Below are positions 53,666-63,762 of a stretch of DNA of 64,000 nucleotides, in pieces. Under the pieces are notes generated by a model. The model was not told the DNA's origin, did not search any database, and was given only the letters and a program-made list of their open reading frames with translations. A program made the position numbers and the translations under genes. The stretch is taken from assembly GCA_913778085.1 (NCBI GenBank), contig CAJYXJ010000041.1:24560-88559 (forward strand), given 5' to 3'. Every line of letters begins with the position of its first letter. The first letter of the stretch is position 1. This stretch comes from an uncultured Chryseobacterium sp. Lineage in GTDB: Bacteria > Bacteroidota > Bacteroidia > Flavobacteriales > Weeksellaceae.

Positions 53666-54454
53666 CTATTTGCAATTTTCATTATAATCAGCAATTACTT
53701 CATCTACGATGGCCTTATTGTCTGCCATTGCATTTCCAATTTCATTTCTGATGAATTTCCCCAAACCGGACCGCTGCTTTGTATCGTTTTTCAAAGAAGC
53801 ATATTCGCCTTTTGAAGCCTTGGTTCTTACAACAGGACAGTCGGCAATAATCATTTTAGCTTTTACGGCAGTAAGTTCTTCCGGCTTTCCTCCTTTCTTG
53901 GAATAAACATAAGACGGGTTTTCCCTCATTCTTTTATTTTCTGCCTCGGCAACGGCAATCTGACTTCCTGCTGAAAAAGTAGTCGGAAAGCCGTAGACCT
54001 TATACACTTTAATTTTACCGTCCGTTACCAGTTCTGCAAACTGATTGCTTTTCGTAAGGTTGTTAAGTGCTTTCAGATTACCGCTAAGTCCTCCGTTCTG
54101 GGTGTTGTAAGCCTCTTTTACATTGGTATATTTGATGTTTTCAAAGACCCTTTCCGAATCATGATCAACGGCCATGTATCCTTTCAGGTCATCCACATCA
54201 TAGGTTTTAAACTTCTGCCTTTTTTTAGAAGCATCGATATCCGTTAAGGCAATAAATTTCACCTTTTTCTGATTGGTCCACGGGTTCATATCGTTTCCGG
54301 CCAGCCTGACAATACCTTCAGTTTTCTTCCCGTTTTTATCGATAATATAGCCGGGCTTTTCACCGTTTCTCATTTCATATTCGGTTGTGTCGTCCTGTGC
54401 ATAAGCATGGAAAGAGGCCAGACTTAACAAACTCATGAATAATAATTTTTTCAT
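53666..54454 (-). CDS. Hypothetical secreted protein
   Basis: A 262-aa exported protein (signal …ASFHAYA|Q). The sequence begins like a small lipid- or polymer-binding exported protein (GYIIDKNGKKTEGIVRL…) and contains no cysteine pair or catalytic motif I recognise. One Cys lies near residue 210 (DCPVVR) and one at the C-terminus (ENCK). Function unknown. Confidence 0.68.
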   Translation of the reverse strand: MKKLLFMSLLSLASFHAYAQDDTTEYEMRNGEKPGYIIDKNGKKTEGIVRLAGNDMNPWTNQKKVKFIALTDIDASKKRQKFKTYDVDDLKGYMAVDHDSERVFENIKYTNVKEAYNTQNGGLSGNLKALNNLTKSNQFAELVTDGKIKVYKVYGFPTTFSAGSQIAVAEAENKRMRENPSYVYSKKGGKPEELTAVKAKMIIADCPVVRTKASKGEYASLKNDTKQRSGLGKFIRNEIGNAMADNKAIVDEVIADYNENCK

Positions 54455-54675
54455 AGTTAAAAACTTTTAATTCCGGCAAAGATAATTTTTTATTGGTAAA
54501 CTGAATTTAAATTTAATGTAAAAACAGAGAGAAATCGTTAAAGGCTGGAAGCTAGGAGTTTTGTTTTAATGATTAAACTAAACTGTATTTCGATTTGTTG
54601 AATTCAATTTTTGCTTAATTAAATAAAAAAGACCCGGAAAATCTCCGGATCTTATGTATTTTAAAATGGTTTTAA

Positions 54676-56136
54676 TTACTGATAACGCTGGTGCTCTTTA
54701 TTTTTCACAAACAGTTTTGTAATCGGCTTAAAGGCGGCTTTGTATTTTTCCGCATCAAAGAGCTGAGAGTCCGTTAAAGCTTTATACGTCATCCATACTC
54801 CGAAAGGGAAGAGGACAATATTGGGAATCCATGCAGCAAGATAAGGATTAATTTTACCAGACCATGCCATATTCTCAAAACCTACGTTGATGACATAGAA
54901 TATAATGAAAATGACAATCGCAATAATTACCGGAAGACCCATTCCCCCTTTTCTGATAATCGATCCGAGACTGGCGCCGATCAGGAAAAAGATAATACAG
55001 GTAAAAGAGTAAGTAACGATTCTTTGCTGGTAAATAACTACTTTATTGTAATATTTTATTCCCGGATCAAGCTCATTGTTTTTTGCTTCGAGCGTACTTT
55101 TCAGACTTTCCAGCCGGTCATAGGCATTTTTTATGATTTCCAGTTTCTTTTCTTTCTTTACCGTATCTAATTTGATGAGCTGTTTCGGTTTTGCCTTGGC
55201 CCGGTTTTGCTTGGAATCCATATAGCTGATCACGGAGTTGGTTTGGTTCAGGACATCATTATTAACGTTCGTAAAAAAACGATCATTGTCTGTTTTTGCT
55301 TTGTTAATGGTGGTATTAAGCTCATTAAAGGTTTGGAAACGGTAGTCATCCGTAATCTTTTCCTCTTCAATTGCTTTATTAATTATTTCACTAACGTCGA
55401 AATGGGATGTCAGGGAATCAAATTTAATCGCCTGATCCGGTTGTTTCAGTCTTACATTTTCCCCTTTTCCGGCAAAATTATCTTCATACACATATCCATC
55501 ATACAGTACCAATTTCAGGTAATTCTTATTGGCTGCCGGTACAAACTTTCCTTTTTTAGCAACAATCGTCTGCTGGTTGTCATAAGAGCTGGCTTTTTTA
55601 TGAACGAAGACCCCTTCTATATTTTCATCATTTTCACCGGTAATCTTATCAAACTTCACCATATTCCCCGGGATCTGGTCGATGAACTGGCCGGGTGTGA
55701 AATTCAGGGCCGGTTTGGTCTGCGCGATATTGAAAAGCATATTTTTGGCTTTCCTCTGAAAATCGGGAATGATATTGTTCGAGAAAAAGTAAAGAATAAC
55801 AGACAGTACAACCGTCACTCCCAAAAGCGGCATCATTACCCGCGTAAGAGATATTCCCGCAGCTTTCATGGCGGCAAGTTCGTACCGTTCCCCAAATTCA
55901 CCGAAAGACATAATGCTGGCCAGCAGGATCGTCAGCGGAAGTACCATACTGATAACGCTTACCCCGAGGTAGAAAAGCAGCTTCATGATCTGCCAGTAGC
56001 TTAGACCTTTACCCATAAACTGCCCGAGCTGGATCCAGATAATGTTTACGATAAAGATAAAAAACAATACGCTGAATATAAAGAAAAACGGTCCGAAGAA
56101 AGTTTTTATAATATAGCGGTCTAGTATTTTTAACAT
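54676..56136 (-). CDS. lptF: LptF/LptG-family LPS export permease
   Basis: A 486-aa permease with three membrane helices at the N-terminus (IIKTFFGPFFFIFSVLFFIF…), a large periplasmic beta-jellyroll domain (about 110-380) and three C-terminal helices. It is a partner of the LptB2FG ABC exporter that moves lipopolysaccharide to the outer membrane. The ftsK-lolA-lptF order upstream matches a common Bacteroidota arrangement. Confidence 0.9.
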   Translation of the reverse strand: MLKILDRYIIKTFFGPFFFIFSVLFFIFIVNIIWIQLGQFMGKGLSYWQIMKLLFYLGVSVISMVLPLTILLASIMSFGEFGERYELAAMKAAGISLTRVMMPLLGVTVVLSVILYFFSNNIIPDFQRKAKNMLFNIAQTKPALNFTPGQFIDQIPGNMVKFDKITGENDENIEGVFVHKKASSYDNQQTIVAKKGKFVPAANKNYLKLVLYDGYVYEDNFAGKGENVRLKQPDQAIKFDSLTSHFDVSEIINKAIEEEKITDDYRFQTFNELNTTINKAKTDNDRFFTNVNNDVLNQTNSVISYMDSKQNRAKAKPKQLIKLDTVKKEKKLEIIKNAYDRLESLKSTLEAKNNELDPGIKYYNKVVIYQQRIVTYSFTCIIFFLIGASLGSIIRKGGMGLPVIIAIVIFIIFYVINVGFENMAWSGKINPYLAAWIPNIVLFPFGVWMTYKALTDSQLFDAEKYKAAFKPITKLFVKNKEHQRYQ

Positions 56137-56213
56137 GCGCCAAAATTAATCAAAAAGCCGCAAAGTTTCCTTTGCAGCCCTTATATTTTATGAAATTTTT
56201 ATAACAGTGACGA

Positions 56214-56861
56214 TTATAGTTCCGTAACCAGGTAATTTTTGTATTTGCTCTTATCAAATACGAACATCCCCGGATCCAGGGTCTGGTTTTCTTTGTACTG
56301 GGTTATGGCGATCACCGCCAGGTCTTTGTTGTTTCCGTGCTGTTCAAGCTTTATCATCTGCTTTTTGGCAGCATCCACAAAAAGATAAACCGATTGGATA
56401 CCGTTGGATTTTACCGGAGTTAGTTTGATAAAGTCTGCATTTACACCATTTACGTTTTTCTTTCCTTCATACGTCACATTATAGTCATTCCTGTATGATG
56501 TAAGATAATTGATAGGGGAGAACATCGAGCTGCTTCCGTTCGGTTTGGCTACCGTAACTTCCATATCTTCCGTGTTGATGTTGTAGATTTTACTTCCGTC
56601 GAAGATCTGTTCCGTTTCCATGATCTTCAATTTATATTTATCCCCTGCCGCGTAATAAATTCCCGGTTCGTTCTTATCCACTTTTCCGTTGGTCCCACTG
56701 CCGAATGAGAATTTAAAATAAGTATTTTTCTTTGATTTATAGTTGGCGGTGATGTCATCAAGGATCTTTTTTGCCTTAGCATCGATTTTCTGGGCGTTTG
56801 TAAATCCTACGGCTCCGATAACCAGACTACTGATCACAACTTTTGAAATAATATTTTTCAT
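56214..56861 (-). CDS. lolA: LolA-like outer-membrane lipoprotein carrier protein
   Basis: A 215-aa periplasmic protein (signal …VGFTNAQ) with the LolA-fold beta-sheet pattern (YFKFSFGSGTNGK, GIYYAAGDKYKLKIMETEQIFDGSKIYNIN). It carries lipoproteins to the outer membrane. It is 77 bp upstream of lptF on the same strand and 277 bp downstream of ftsK. Confidence 0.88.
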   Translation of the reverse strand: MKNIISKVVISSLVIGAVGFTNAQKIDAKAKKILDDITANYKSKKNTYFKFSFGSGTNGKVDKNEPGIYYAAGDKYKLKIMETEQIFDGSKIYNINTEDMEVTVAKPNGSSSMFSPINYLTSYRNDYNVTYEGKKNVNGVNADFIKLTPVKSNGIQSVYLFVDAAKKQMIKLEQHGNNKDLAVIAITQYKENQTLDPGMFVFDKSKYKNYLVTEL

Positions 56862-57138
56862 TTTTTAAATCTTACTTAAATTTTAGACTTTCTTTTTGGC
56901 TAAAAGTTAAAACTTGAATTTTTGCTTTTAACTGCGCAGGTCTTTCAAAAACTGTTCCAATTAATATATTCTAATTTTTGGTAAATCAGCAGGAAATTAT
57001 AAATAGAGTTTTTAAAAGACTTTTTCAGATTATTACGGGTGGAGCATTCGAAATTTTATATAGTTCTGCACCGATCCGCAACTCATTGCCGAAAATAATA
57101 ACAGCCTGTCAATATTTTTTTTCATCAATAAAATATAA
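56862..57138. other. Intergenic region ftsK-lolA
   Basis: About 275 AT-rich bases; no gene or clear hairpin seen. Confidence 0.35.
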
Positions 57139-59712
57139 CTAGCTTTTTAAATCTTCTAAAAACTGCTCCAGAGAATGCAGGTCGCCAATGAGAACTTCTC
57201 TTGCTTTTGCCCCGTTGAACCCGCCTACTATACCACTGGCTTCCAACTGATCCATGATTCTTCCGGCCCTGTTGTAGCCCAGCTTTAATTGCCGCTGAAG
57301 CATTGATGTAGAGCCCTGCTGAGTGGAGACGATAATTCTTGCTGCCTCTTCAAAAAGTGCATCTTTTTCATTGGGATCAAATGCTCCGACGGTACTTGTG
57401 GAATCTTCCGAAACATATTCGGGAAGGATAAATGCCGAAGCATAACCTTTCTGCTCACCGATAAATTCAGCCAGCCGTTCCACTTCCGGCGTATCGACGA
57501 AAGCGCACTGCAGTCTCAAAATCTCATTTCCGTTAAAATAAAGCATGTCTCCTTTACCAATAAGCTGGTCGGCACCCGGAGAATCCAGAATCGTTCTTGA
57601 ATCCACACTGGAAATCACCCGGAAGGCTGCCCTTGCCGGAAAATTCGCTTTGATCATCCCGGTAATTACATTTACCGACGGTCTCTGTGTAGCAACAATT
57701 AAGTGGATTCCTACAGCACGGGCAAGCTGCGCAAGACGGGCAATCGGTAATTCTACTTCTTTACCGGCCGTCATGATCAGATCCGCAAATTCGTCCACTA
57801 CCAAAACGATGTACGGCAGGTAACGGTGTCCGTTTTCAGGATTCAGTTTCCGTTCCGTGAATTTCTTGTTGTATTCCTTTAGATTTTTGCAGAACGCGTT
57901 TTTAAGCAGGTCGTATCTTGTGTCCATTTCGATACACAGGGAATTCAGTGTATTGATCACCTTGTTGGTGTCTGTGATGATCGCCTCTTCTGCATCAGGC
58001 AATTTTGCCAGATAATGTCTTTCAATTTTTGAGTATAAGGAAAGTTCTACTTTTTTAGGATCCACCATCACGAATTTCAGTTCGCTCGGATGTTTCTTGT
58101 AGAGTAGGGAAGTAAGAATCGCATTGATCCCAACCGATTTCCCCTGTCCCGTAGCACCTGCCATAAGCAAGTGAGGCATTTTGGATAAATCTGCCATAAA
58201 AATTTCGTTGGAGATCGTTTTCCCGAATACCACCGGGAGATCCATATCCGTATTCTGGAATTTCTGTGACGCGATCACCGAACGCATCGAGACCATGGTA
58301 GGGTTCTTTCGCGGAACTTCAATCCCGATAGTTCCTTTTCCAGGCATCGGTGCAATAATCCGGATTCCTAATGCTGAAAGATTAAGCGCAATATCATCCT
58401 GCAGTTTTTTAATAGCTGCAACTCTGATTCCGGCTTCAGGAACAATCTCATATAAAGTTACCGTGGGTCCGATGGTAGCTTTAATTTCGGCGATACCAAC
58501 ATTAAAGTTCTTCAGCAATCCTACGATTTTATTTTTGTTTTCTTCTAATTCTTCTTTATTAATGGAAATTTCTTCATTTCCGTAATCCTTTAAAAGTTCT
58601 ACCGGCGGCATCTGGAATTTAGCCAGATCCAGCTTATGATCATATAAGCCGTGCTTGTCAACCAATTCCTGAGACTTAATGTCTGCATCGTCCAGAATAT
58701 CGATTACCGGAGCAACTTCTACGTTGAATTTGATATCCTCTACAGGAGCAGCGGCAGTCGCTGTATTTGTTACAGGAACGGAAGGTTTAAAGTCGAATGC
58801 CTGTTCAGGAGTAGGAGTCGGCATCTTCGGCTTCGTATCAATAGGAAGGTTGATGGATGACGAAAAATCCGTTTTCGCTTCTTCATCAAAAGAAGTATTG
58901 TTCGGGGTCACAATCGGATCCAGATCGGTGAAAACAGGAACTTCCGGAAATCCTTTCGGAATGCTTGCCGGCTCAGGCACTTTTGCTTTGGCGGCAGGTT
59001 TTTGTAAGACCTCGGTTACTTTTACTTTTTCCACCGTATCTTCCTTATGCGATTCAAGTTCTTCAATCAGTTCTTCATCCGCTTCGAAATTTTCATCGGA
59101 ACTCGGCATCATGGATTTTACTTTTCCGATGGTGTTTTCGTTAATATCGTTCAGTTTTGATTTGATCGAACTTGGACGAAGGTTGAATTCTAAAATAAAA
59201 TATAAGGCAATACTTGATACCAATACCAGCCAAAGACCTACCGTACCAATGATCGCATTCAGCGAATCCATGATCTGGTAGCCGTAAACTCCGCTTAAAA
59301 CACCCTGTCCTTTGGTAACCGCTCCGAATAGGATCGGCAGCCAGCAGATAAAGAACAGTGAATGCCCGACGGTTTTCCACGGTTTAAACATTTTCTTTTT
59401 CAGGATCACCGTCCCGAAAACCAGGAATAAAAAAGCTATAATGAATGAGGCAACCCCAATGCTTTCAAAAATAAAAATATTGCCCAGCCAGTCGCCCAGT
59501 TTTCCGAAAAGGTTAGAAGATTTGATGCTCTTGTCCAGCATAGTTCCCGCCTGGCTCTGGTCCGCTTTCCAGTTCATCAGGTATGAAACGAATGAAAAAG
59601 TAAGCACAACGGAAAAAAGGATAAACGTAAGCCCGAAAAATACTCTCGGCTTCGATAAAAATTTGCCTTTATCAGGCGATTCTGTCGGTTTGTTCTGTGT
59701 GTTTTTATTCAT
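57139..59712 (-). CDS. ftsK: DNA translocase FtsK/SpoIIIE
   Basis: An 857-aa translocase with four N-terminal membrane helices (to about 180), a Pro/Glu-rich linker, the RecA-like motor with Walker A GATGQGKSVG and Walker B VDEFADL, and the C-terminal gamma domain (LFEEAARIIVSTQQGSTSMLQRQLKLGYNRAGRIMDQLE) that reads KOPS sites. It moves chromosome ends to the septum. The ATG at 59712 was chosen instead of an upstream TTG (59727). Confidence 0.95.
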   Translation of the reverse strand: MNKNTQNKPTESPDKGKFLSKPRVFFGLTFILFSVVLTFSFVSYLMNWKADQSQAGTMLDKSIKSSNLFGKLGDWLGNIFIFESIGVASFIIAFLFLVFGTVILKKKMFKPWKTVGHSLFFICWLPILFGAVTKGQGVLSGVYGYQIMDSLNAIIGTVGLWLVLVSSIALYFILEFNLRPSSIKSKLNDINENTIGKVKSMMPSSDENFEADEELIEELESHKEDTVEKVKVTEVLQKPAAKAKVPEPASIPKGFPEVPVFTDLDPIVTPNNTSFDEEAKTDFSSSINLPIDTKPKMPTPTPEQAFDFKPSVPVTNTATAAAPVEDIKFNVEVAPVIDILDDADIKSQELVDKHGLYDHKLDLAKFQMPPVELLKDYGNEEISINKEELEENKNKIVGLLKNFNVGIAEIKATIGPTVTLYEIVPEAGIRVAAIKKLQDDIALNLSALGIRIIAPMPGKGTIGIEVPRKNPTMVSMRSVIASQKFQNTDMDLPVVFGKTISNEIFMADLSKMPHLLMAGATGQGKSVGINAILTSLLYKKHPSELKFVMVDPKKVELSLYSKIERHYLAKLPDAEEAIITDTNKVINTLNSLCIEMDTRYDLLKNAFCKNLKEYNKKFTERKLNPENGHRYLPYIVLVVDEFADLIMTAGKEVELPIARLAQLARAVGIHLIVATQRPSVNVITGMIKANFPARAAFRVISSVDSRTILDSPGADQLIGKGDMLYFNGNEILRLQCAFVDTPEVERLAEFIGEQKGYASAFILPEYVSEDSTSTVGAFDPNEKDALFEEAARIIVSTQQGSTSMLQRQLKLGYNRAGRIMDQLEASGIVGGFNGAKAREVLIGDLHSLEQFLEDLKS

Positions 59713-60062
59713 AATGTCAATTGGCAAATTTAATATTTTTCAACATTAAACGTTATGCTTTTTTTACGAAAAGAAATTTAATTTTTCTCCGTCCGGAAAA
59801 AGACATTTTTCCGGCTGGTTCTGTTTTCTGATCACTAAAAATATTTAAAATAAAACGAATTAAAAAAGATTCGCAGACTAAATTTTTCTTAATGTAAAAA
59901 AGAAATTATTTTCGTGCCATTTATTGAATTTTTCCCAATTCATTTTAGATTTATTAAGAATGATTCAAAATAGCGTTTTGGTCTTTCAAAATGATAAAAA
60001 ACAGCTTTTTTTAACGGCTTTATGGTTTATCCTGCTTATTTTTGCATGTCAAGTATATACAT
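59713..60062. other. Divergent promoter region ftsK / ccsBA
   Basis: About 350 bp between divergent genes. It holds the ccsBA -7 element; a plus-strand open frame from 59924 runs past it but reads unlike protein and is a shadow. Confidence 0.5.
60037..60044 (+). promoter_or_regulatory. ccsBA promoter, -7 element
   Basis: TATTTTTG, a perfect TAnnTTTG, places the transcript start near 60050, so translation must start at the ATG at 60063 rather than the TTG at 60042. Confidence 0.65.
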
Positions 60063-63000
60063 ATGAAGAAGATCCAGGATATTTTGATCTCAACCAGAAC
60101 AATGGCTGTGTTGTTATTGGGGTATGCATTCGCGATGGCCTATGCAACGTTCTTAGAAAATGATTACGGAACCCCCACAGCAAAAGCACTAATCTACGAA
60201 GCATGGTGGTTTGAACTCATCATGCTCCTTTTAATCTTTAATTTTATAGGCAATATCGGAAGATACAGGCTTTGGAGGAGAGAGAAATGGCCGGTGCTGG
60301 TCTTCCACCTGGCGTTTGTGCTGATCTTTATCGGCGGTGCCATTACCCGGTACATCAGTTTTGAAGGAATGATGCACATCAGGGAAGGCGAAACGACCAA
60401 CGAGATCGTTACGGATAAGAATTTCCTTAAGATCCAGATTGAGGAAAAAGGAGATGTTCTTAATTACCAGGATATTCCTTACCTGATGTCGCCGCTGCAC
60501 AAAGATCTGGAGGCTACTTATGATTTCCGAGGAAAACAGGTAAAAGTGGTGGCTAAAGAATACGTCCAGCGGAAAAAAGACAGCCTGGTAGCAGATCCGA
60601 ACGGTGCCGAATACCTGCATCTGGTATCTACCGGGCAGACCGGAAGACAGAACATCTTCATCAAGCCGGGAGAAACCAAATCCATCAACGGAACGCTTGT
60701 TACTTTCAACAGGGCTATCGACGGTGCGGTGGAATTTAAAAATGAAGGCGGGCAATTGTTTATCAAAACGCCAGTGGATGCCAATTATATGACCATGGCC
60801 ACTCAGGCAACCGGAACCACCAAAAAAGATGAGTTCCAGCCGTTGGCCCTGAGAAGTTTATACTCAATCAACGAATTAAAACTGGTAGTTCCTGAAGGTT
60901 TAAGAAAAGGAAAATTACTATCCATTGAAGGCGACCGTAAGAAAGATCAAAACATTCCCGATATGTTGACGGTAGAGCTTCAGGGACCGAAAACAAAGCA
61001 GTTGGTTGATCTTTCCGTAGAAAAAGGAAACCCTAATGCTTACAAGCAGGTAACCATGGACGGGCTGAACATCATGGTCGGTTTCGGACCGAAGATTTAC
61101 AATACACCGTTTTCCTTAAAGCTGGATGACTTCGTAATGGAAACTTATCCGGGAAGTTCCTCCCCAAGTGCTTACGAAAGCCACATTAAAATCATCGATG
61201 AAGGAAAACAGACGCCTTTTAAAATTTATATGAACCACGTACTGAACCACAAAGGATACCGTTTTTTCCAGTCGAGCTTCGATCCGGACCGGATGGGAAC
61301 CGTGCTTTCCGTAAACCACGATTTCTGGGGAACGCTGATTTCCTATATCGGCTATACTTTCCTGTTCGGGGGAATGTTCTTCATGTTCTTCTGGAAAGGA
61401 ACCCACTTCTGGAAATTAAATAAAATGTTGAAAGACGTTAATAAGAAAAAAACGGCAGCCGTTCTCTTATTGTTGTTAAGCTTCGGCCTGAATGCCCAGA
61501 AAATTGAAACGCACGGAAATACCGACGGCAGCAGGGAGCATATGCATGTGGAAGGAGAAGGACACAATCACGCTCCGGCACCTGAAACAGCTCAGCCGCA
61601 GGGACCGAGACCGTTTACAAAAATGAAGGTGGTAACGGCAGACGAAATTATTGCCAGAAATAAAATCAGTGAAGAGCATGCCGATAAATTCGGATACCTG
61701 CTGGTACAGAATTTTGAAGGCCGTATTGTTCCGATCAATACCCAGGCATTGGATGTTTTAAGAAAACTGTACAAAAAAGACGAGTTCAAAGGAACGGACG
61801 GCAATTCCCTTACTGCAGACCAATGGTTTTTATCAGTGAATATCGATACGCCGAGCTGGACGATGGTTCCGATGATCAAAGTAGGAACAAAAGGTGGGGA
61901 TGAATTAAAAAATAAAACCAAAGCGGATGAAGACGGATACACTTCCTTGATGAACCTGTTTCCTGCGGATGCCAACGGGAACCTGAATTATATCCTTGAA
62001 AGCGATTATAATACGGCATTCCGTAAAAAACCTTCTGAGCAAACCAATTATGACAAAGAAGTAATTGCCGTAAATGAAAGGGTACAGATCTTCAACGAGT
62101 TCTTCAGCGGTCAGTTTATGCGAATTGTTCCGGTAAAGAACGATGCTAACCACACCTGGCATTCCTGGCTGGATCAGAAAATGGAACCGGATATGGAATC
62201 CCAGAAAGTAATGGGCCCTTATTTTGCCGAAGTTTTAAAAGCACAGCAGACCGGCAACTGGAGCACAGCCGATGCAGAACTGGCAAAACTTTCAGAATAC
62301 CAGCAGAAATGGGGAAAAGCGGTAGTGCCTTCAAAATCAAAAGTGGATATTGAAGTGTTTATGAATAAACTGAATATCAATTTTAAACTGTTGATTTTCT
62401 ATACGCTGATCGGAGGATTATTATTGGTCCTGGGCTTCGTTGAGTTATTTAAGCCTAAAAAAGTTTTAAATAAAGCAATTAGAGTCATCATTTCTATTGC
62501 TGTAATAGGATATGTCTTCCATTTTCTTGGTTTGGTGGCAAGATGGTATATTTCAGGCCACGCTCCCTGGAGTAATGGCTATGAAGCAATTATTTTTATT
62601 TCATGGGTGGGGATTACTGCCGGACTGATGTTCTATTTTGGATTTGGTCAAAGTTCTGTTGTACAGCTGCCCAATCGTACTCTTGCTACAACACTGAAAT
62701 TTTTTAGGAAAAGTCATTCCAATGCATTAATTCCTGCGGCAGGATTTATGGTGGCCGTTATTATGATGGGATTTGCCCACGGAGGTTCTGCACTGGAGCC
62801 GCAGATCACACCGCTGGTACCGGTATTGAAATCCTACTGGCTGATCGTTCACGTTGCAATTATCACTTCAAGTTACGGGTTCTTTGCCTTATCCATGATT
62901 ATAGCCGTTATCAGCTTAATATTCTATATCATTTCGCAAAAAGAAACCTATAAAATCCATCATGATACGACGCTGAAGGAACTGGCGATTGTTTCTGAAA

Positions 63001-63383
63001 TGTCTCTCACAATCGGTTTGTTTGCCTTAACTGTAGGAAACTTCTTAGGAGGAATCTGGGCAAATGAGTCCTGGGGAAGATACTGGAGCTGGGACCCAAA
63101 GGAAACCTGGGCTTTTATTTCCATCATGGTGTACGCTTTTGTATTGCACATGAGATTGGTTCCCGGCCTACGAAGCAGATGGGCCTTCCATGTCGCTGCA
63201 ATGTTTGCTTTCTGCTCGATGGTGATGACGTATTTCGGGGTAAACTACTACCTTAGCGGGCTTCACTCGTATGCCGCTGGAGACCCGGTTCCGGTTCCGG
63301 CTTGGGTTTACATCGGACTAGGAACAATGCTTGCTTTAGCCATTGCCTCTTACATAAAGTTTAGAATTTTAACGAAGAAATAA
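60063..63383 (+). CDS. ccsBA: Fused cytochrome c biogenesis protein CcsBA (ResB-ResC)
   Basis: A 1106-aa system II heme lyase. The N-terminal ResB/CcsB module has several helices and a periplasmic domain (…YMNHVLNHKGYRFFQSSFDPD). It continues into an exported loop with a signal-like helix (AAVLLLLLSFGLNAQ) and a His-rich stretch (EHMHVEGEGHNH, nt about 61537-61572). The C-terminal CcsA module has the WWD motif (GGIWANESWGRYWSWDPKETWAF) and the His in IVHVAIITSSYGFF. It exports heme and attaches it to CxxCH apocytochromes. Fusion is known in Bacteroidota and Epsilonproteobacteria. Confidence 0.95.
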   Translation: MKKIQDILISTRTMAVLLLGYAFAMAYATFLENDYGTPTAKALIYEAWWFELIMLLLIFNFIGNIGRYRLWRREKWPVLVFHLAFVLIFIGGAITRYISFEGMMHIREGETTNEIVTDKNFLKIQIEEKGDVLNYQDIPYLMSPLHKDLEATYDFRGKQVKVVAKEYVQRKKDSLVADPNGAEYLHLVSTGQTGRQNIFIKPGETKSINGTLVTFNRAIDGAVEFKNEGGQLFIKTPVDANYMTMATQATGTTKKDEFQPLALRSLYSINELKLVVPEGLRKGKLLSIEGDRKKDQNIPDMLTVELQGPKTKQLVDLSVEKGNPNAYKQVTMDGLNIMVGFGPKIYNTPFSLKLDDFVMETYPGSSSPSAYESHIKIIDEGKQTPFKIYMNHVLNHKGYRFFQSSFDPDRMGTVLSVNHDFWGTLISYIGYTFLFGGMFFMFFWKGTHFWKLNKMLKDVNKKKTAAVLLLLLSFGLNAQKIETHGNTDGSREHMHVEGEGHNHAPAPETAQPQGPRPFTKMKVVTADEIIARNKISEEHADKFGYLLVQNFEGRIVPINTQALDVLRKLYKKDEFKGTDGNSLTADQWFLSVNIDTPSWTMVPMIKVGTKGGDELKNKTKADEDGYTSLMNLFPADANGNLNYILESDYNTAFRKKPSEQTNYDKEVIAVNERVQIFNEFFSGQFMRIVPVKNDANHTWHSWLDQKMEPDMESQKVMGPYFAEVLKAQQTGNWSTADAELAKLSEYQQKWGKAVVPSKSKVDIEVFMNKLNINFKLLIFYTLIGGLLLVLGFVELFKPKKVLNKAIRVIISIAVIGYVFHFLGLVARWYISGHAPWSNGYEAIIFISWVGITAGLMFYFGFGQSSVVQLPNRTLATTLKFFRKSHSNALIPAAGFMVAVIMMGFAHGGSALEPQITPLVPVLKSYWLIVHVAIITSSYGFFALSMIIAVISLIFYIISQKETYKIHHDTTLKELAIVSEMSLTIGLFALTVGNFLGGIWANESWGRYWSWDPKETWAFISIMVYAFVLHMRLVPGLRSRWAFHVAAMFAFCSMVMTYFGVNYYLSGLHSYAAGDPVPVPAWVYIGLGTMLALAIASYIKFRILTKK

Positions 63384-63407
63384 GATTTTACCTTATTATA
63401 AATAGTA

Positions 63408-63434
63408 TCCCGGAAGCTGCTTCCGGGATTTTTC
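63408..63434 (+). terminator. ccsBA terminator
   Basis: A perfect 10-bp stem (ATCCCGGAAG with complement), CTG loop and a short T run, just past the stop codon. Confidence 0.85.
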
Positions 63435-63762
63435 GTTCATGGAATTACCTTTTTCAATTTTTACGATTTCCTCTAAACGATCCACATCAAATGTGGTTTA
63501 AACCATTAAGATTGATGAAGATTTAGGGTTTAATTAAGCAAAATCAAAAATTTGATTTATCATAAGCTTAAAGCGAAGCTCAACTTAACTTTTTCTAGAT
63601 GAATTATCAGACCTTAATGGTTTTCATTGGAGTGAGCCAAGTAAAGATGCCGTTTGAAATATAAGAATTATAAAGAATTTAAGCTGTAATGAAGGAAAAA
63701 TCACAGATTTTATTTAGCGTAACGCTTATCTTATTTTTTTCTAAATACCTTATTTAATCTTA
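63435..63762. other. Intergenic region beside the IS element
   Basis: About 325 bp with no gene. It holds a small hairpin CCACAT-CAA-ATGTGG (63482-63496) and an 11-bp inverted repeat (AAACCATTAAG at 63500, complement at 63613). Confidence 0.4.

Noticed and set aside
55207-56004. Long open frame antisense to lptF
   Set aside because: It mirrors a conserved permease; no separate promoter or family match was seen.
58679-59281. Open frame antisense to ftsK
   Set aside because: It arises from the low-complexity Pro/Glu/Ala linker of FtsK; Ser-rich mirror composition.
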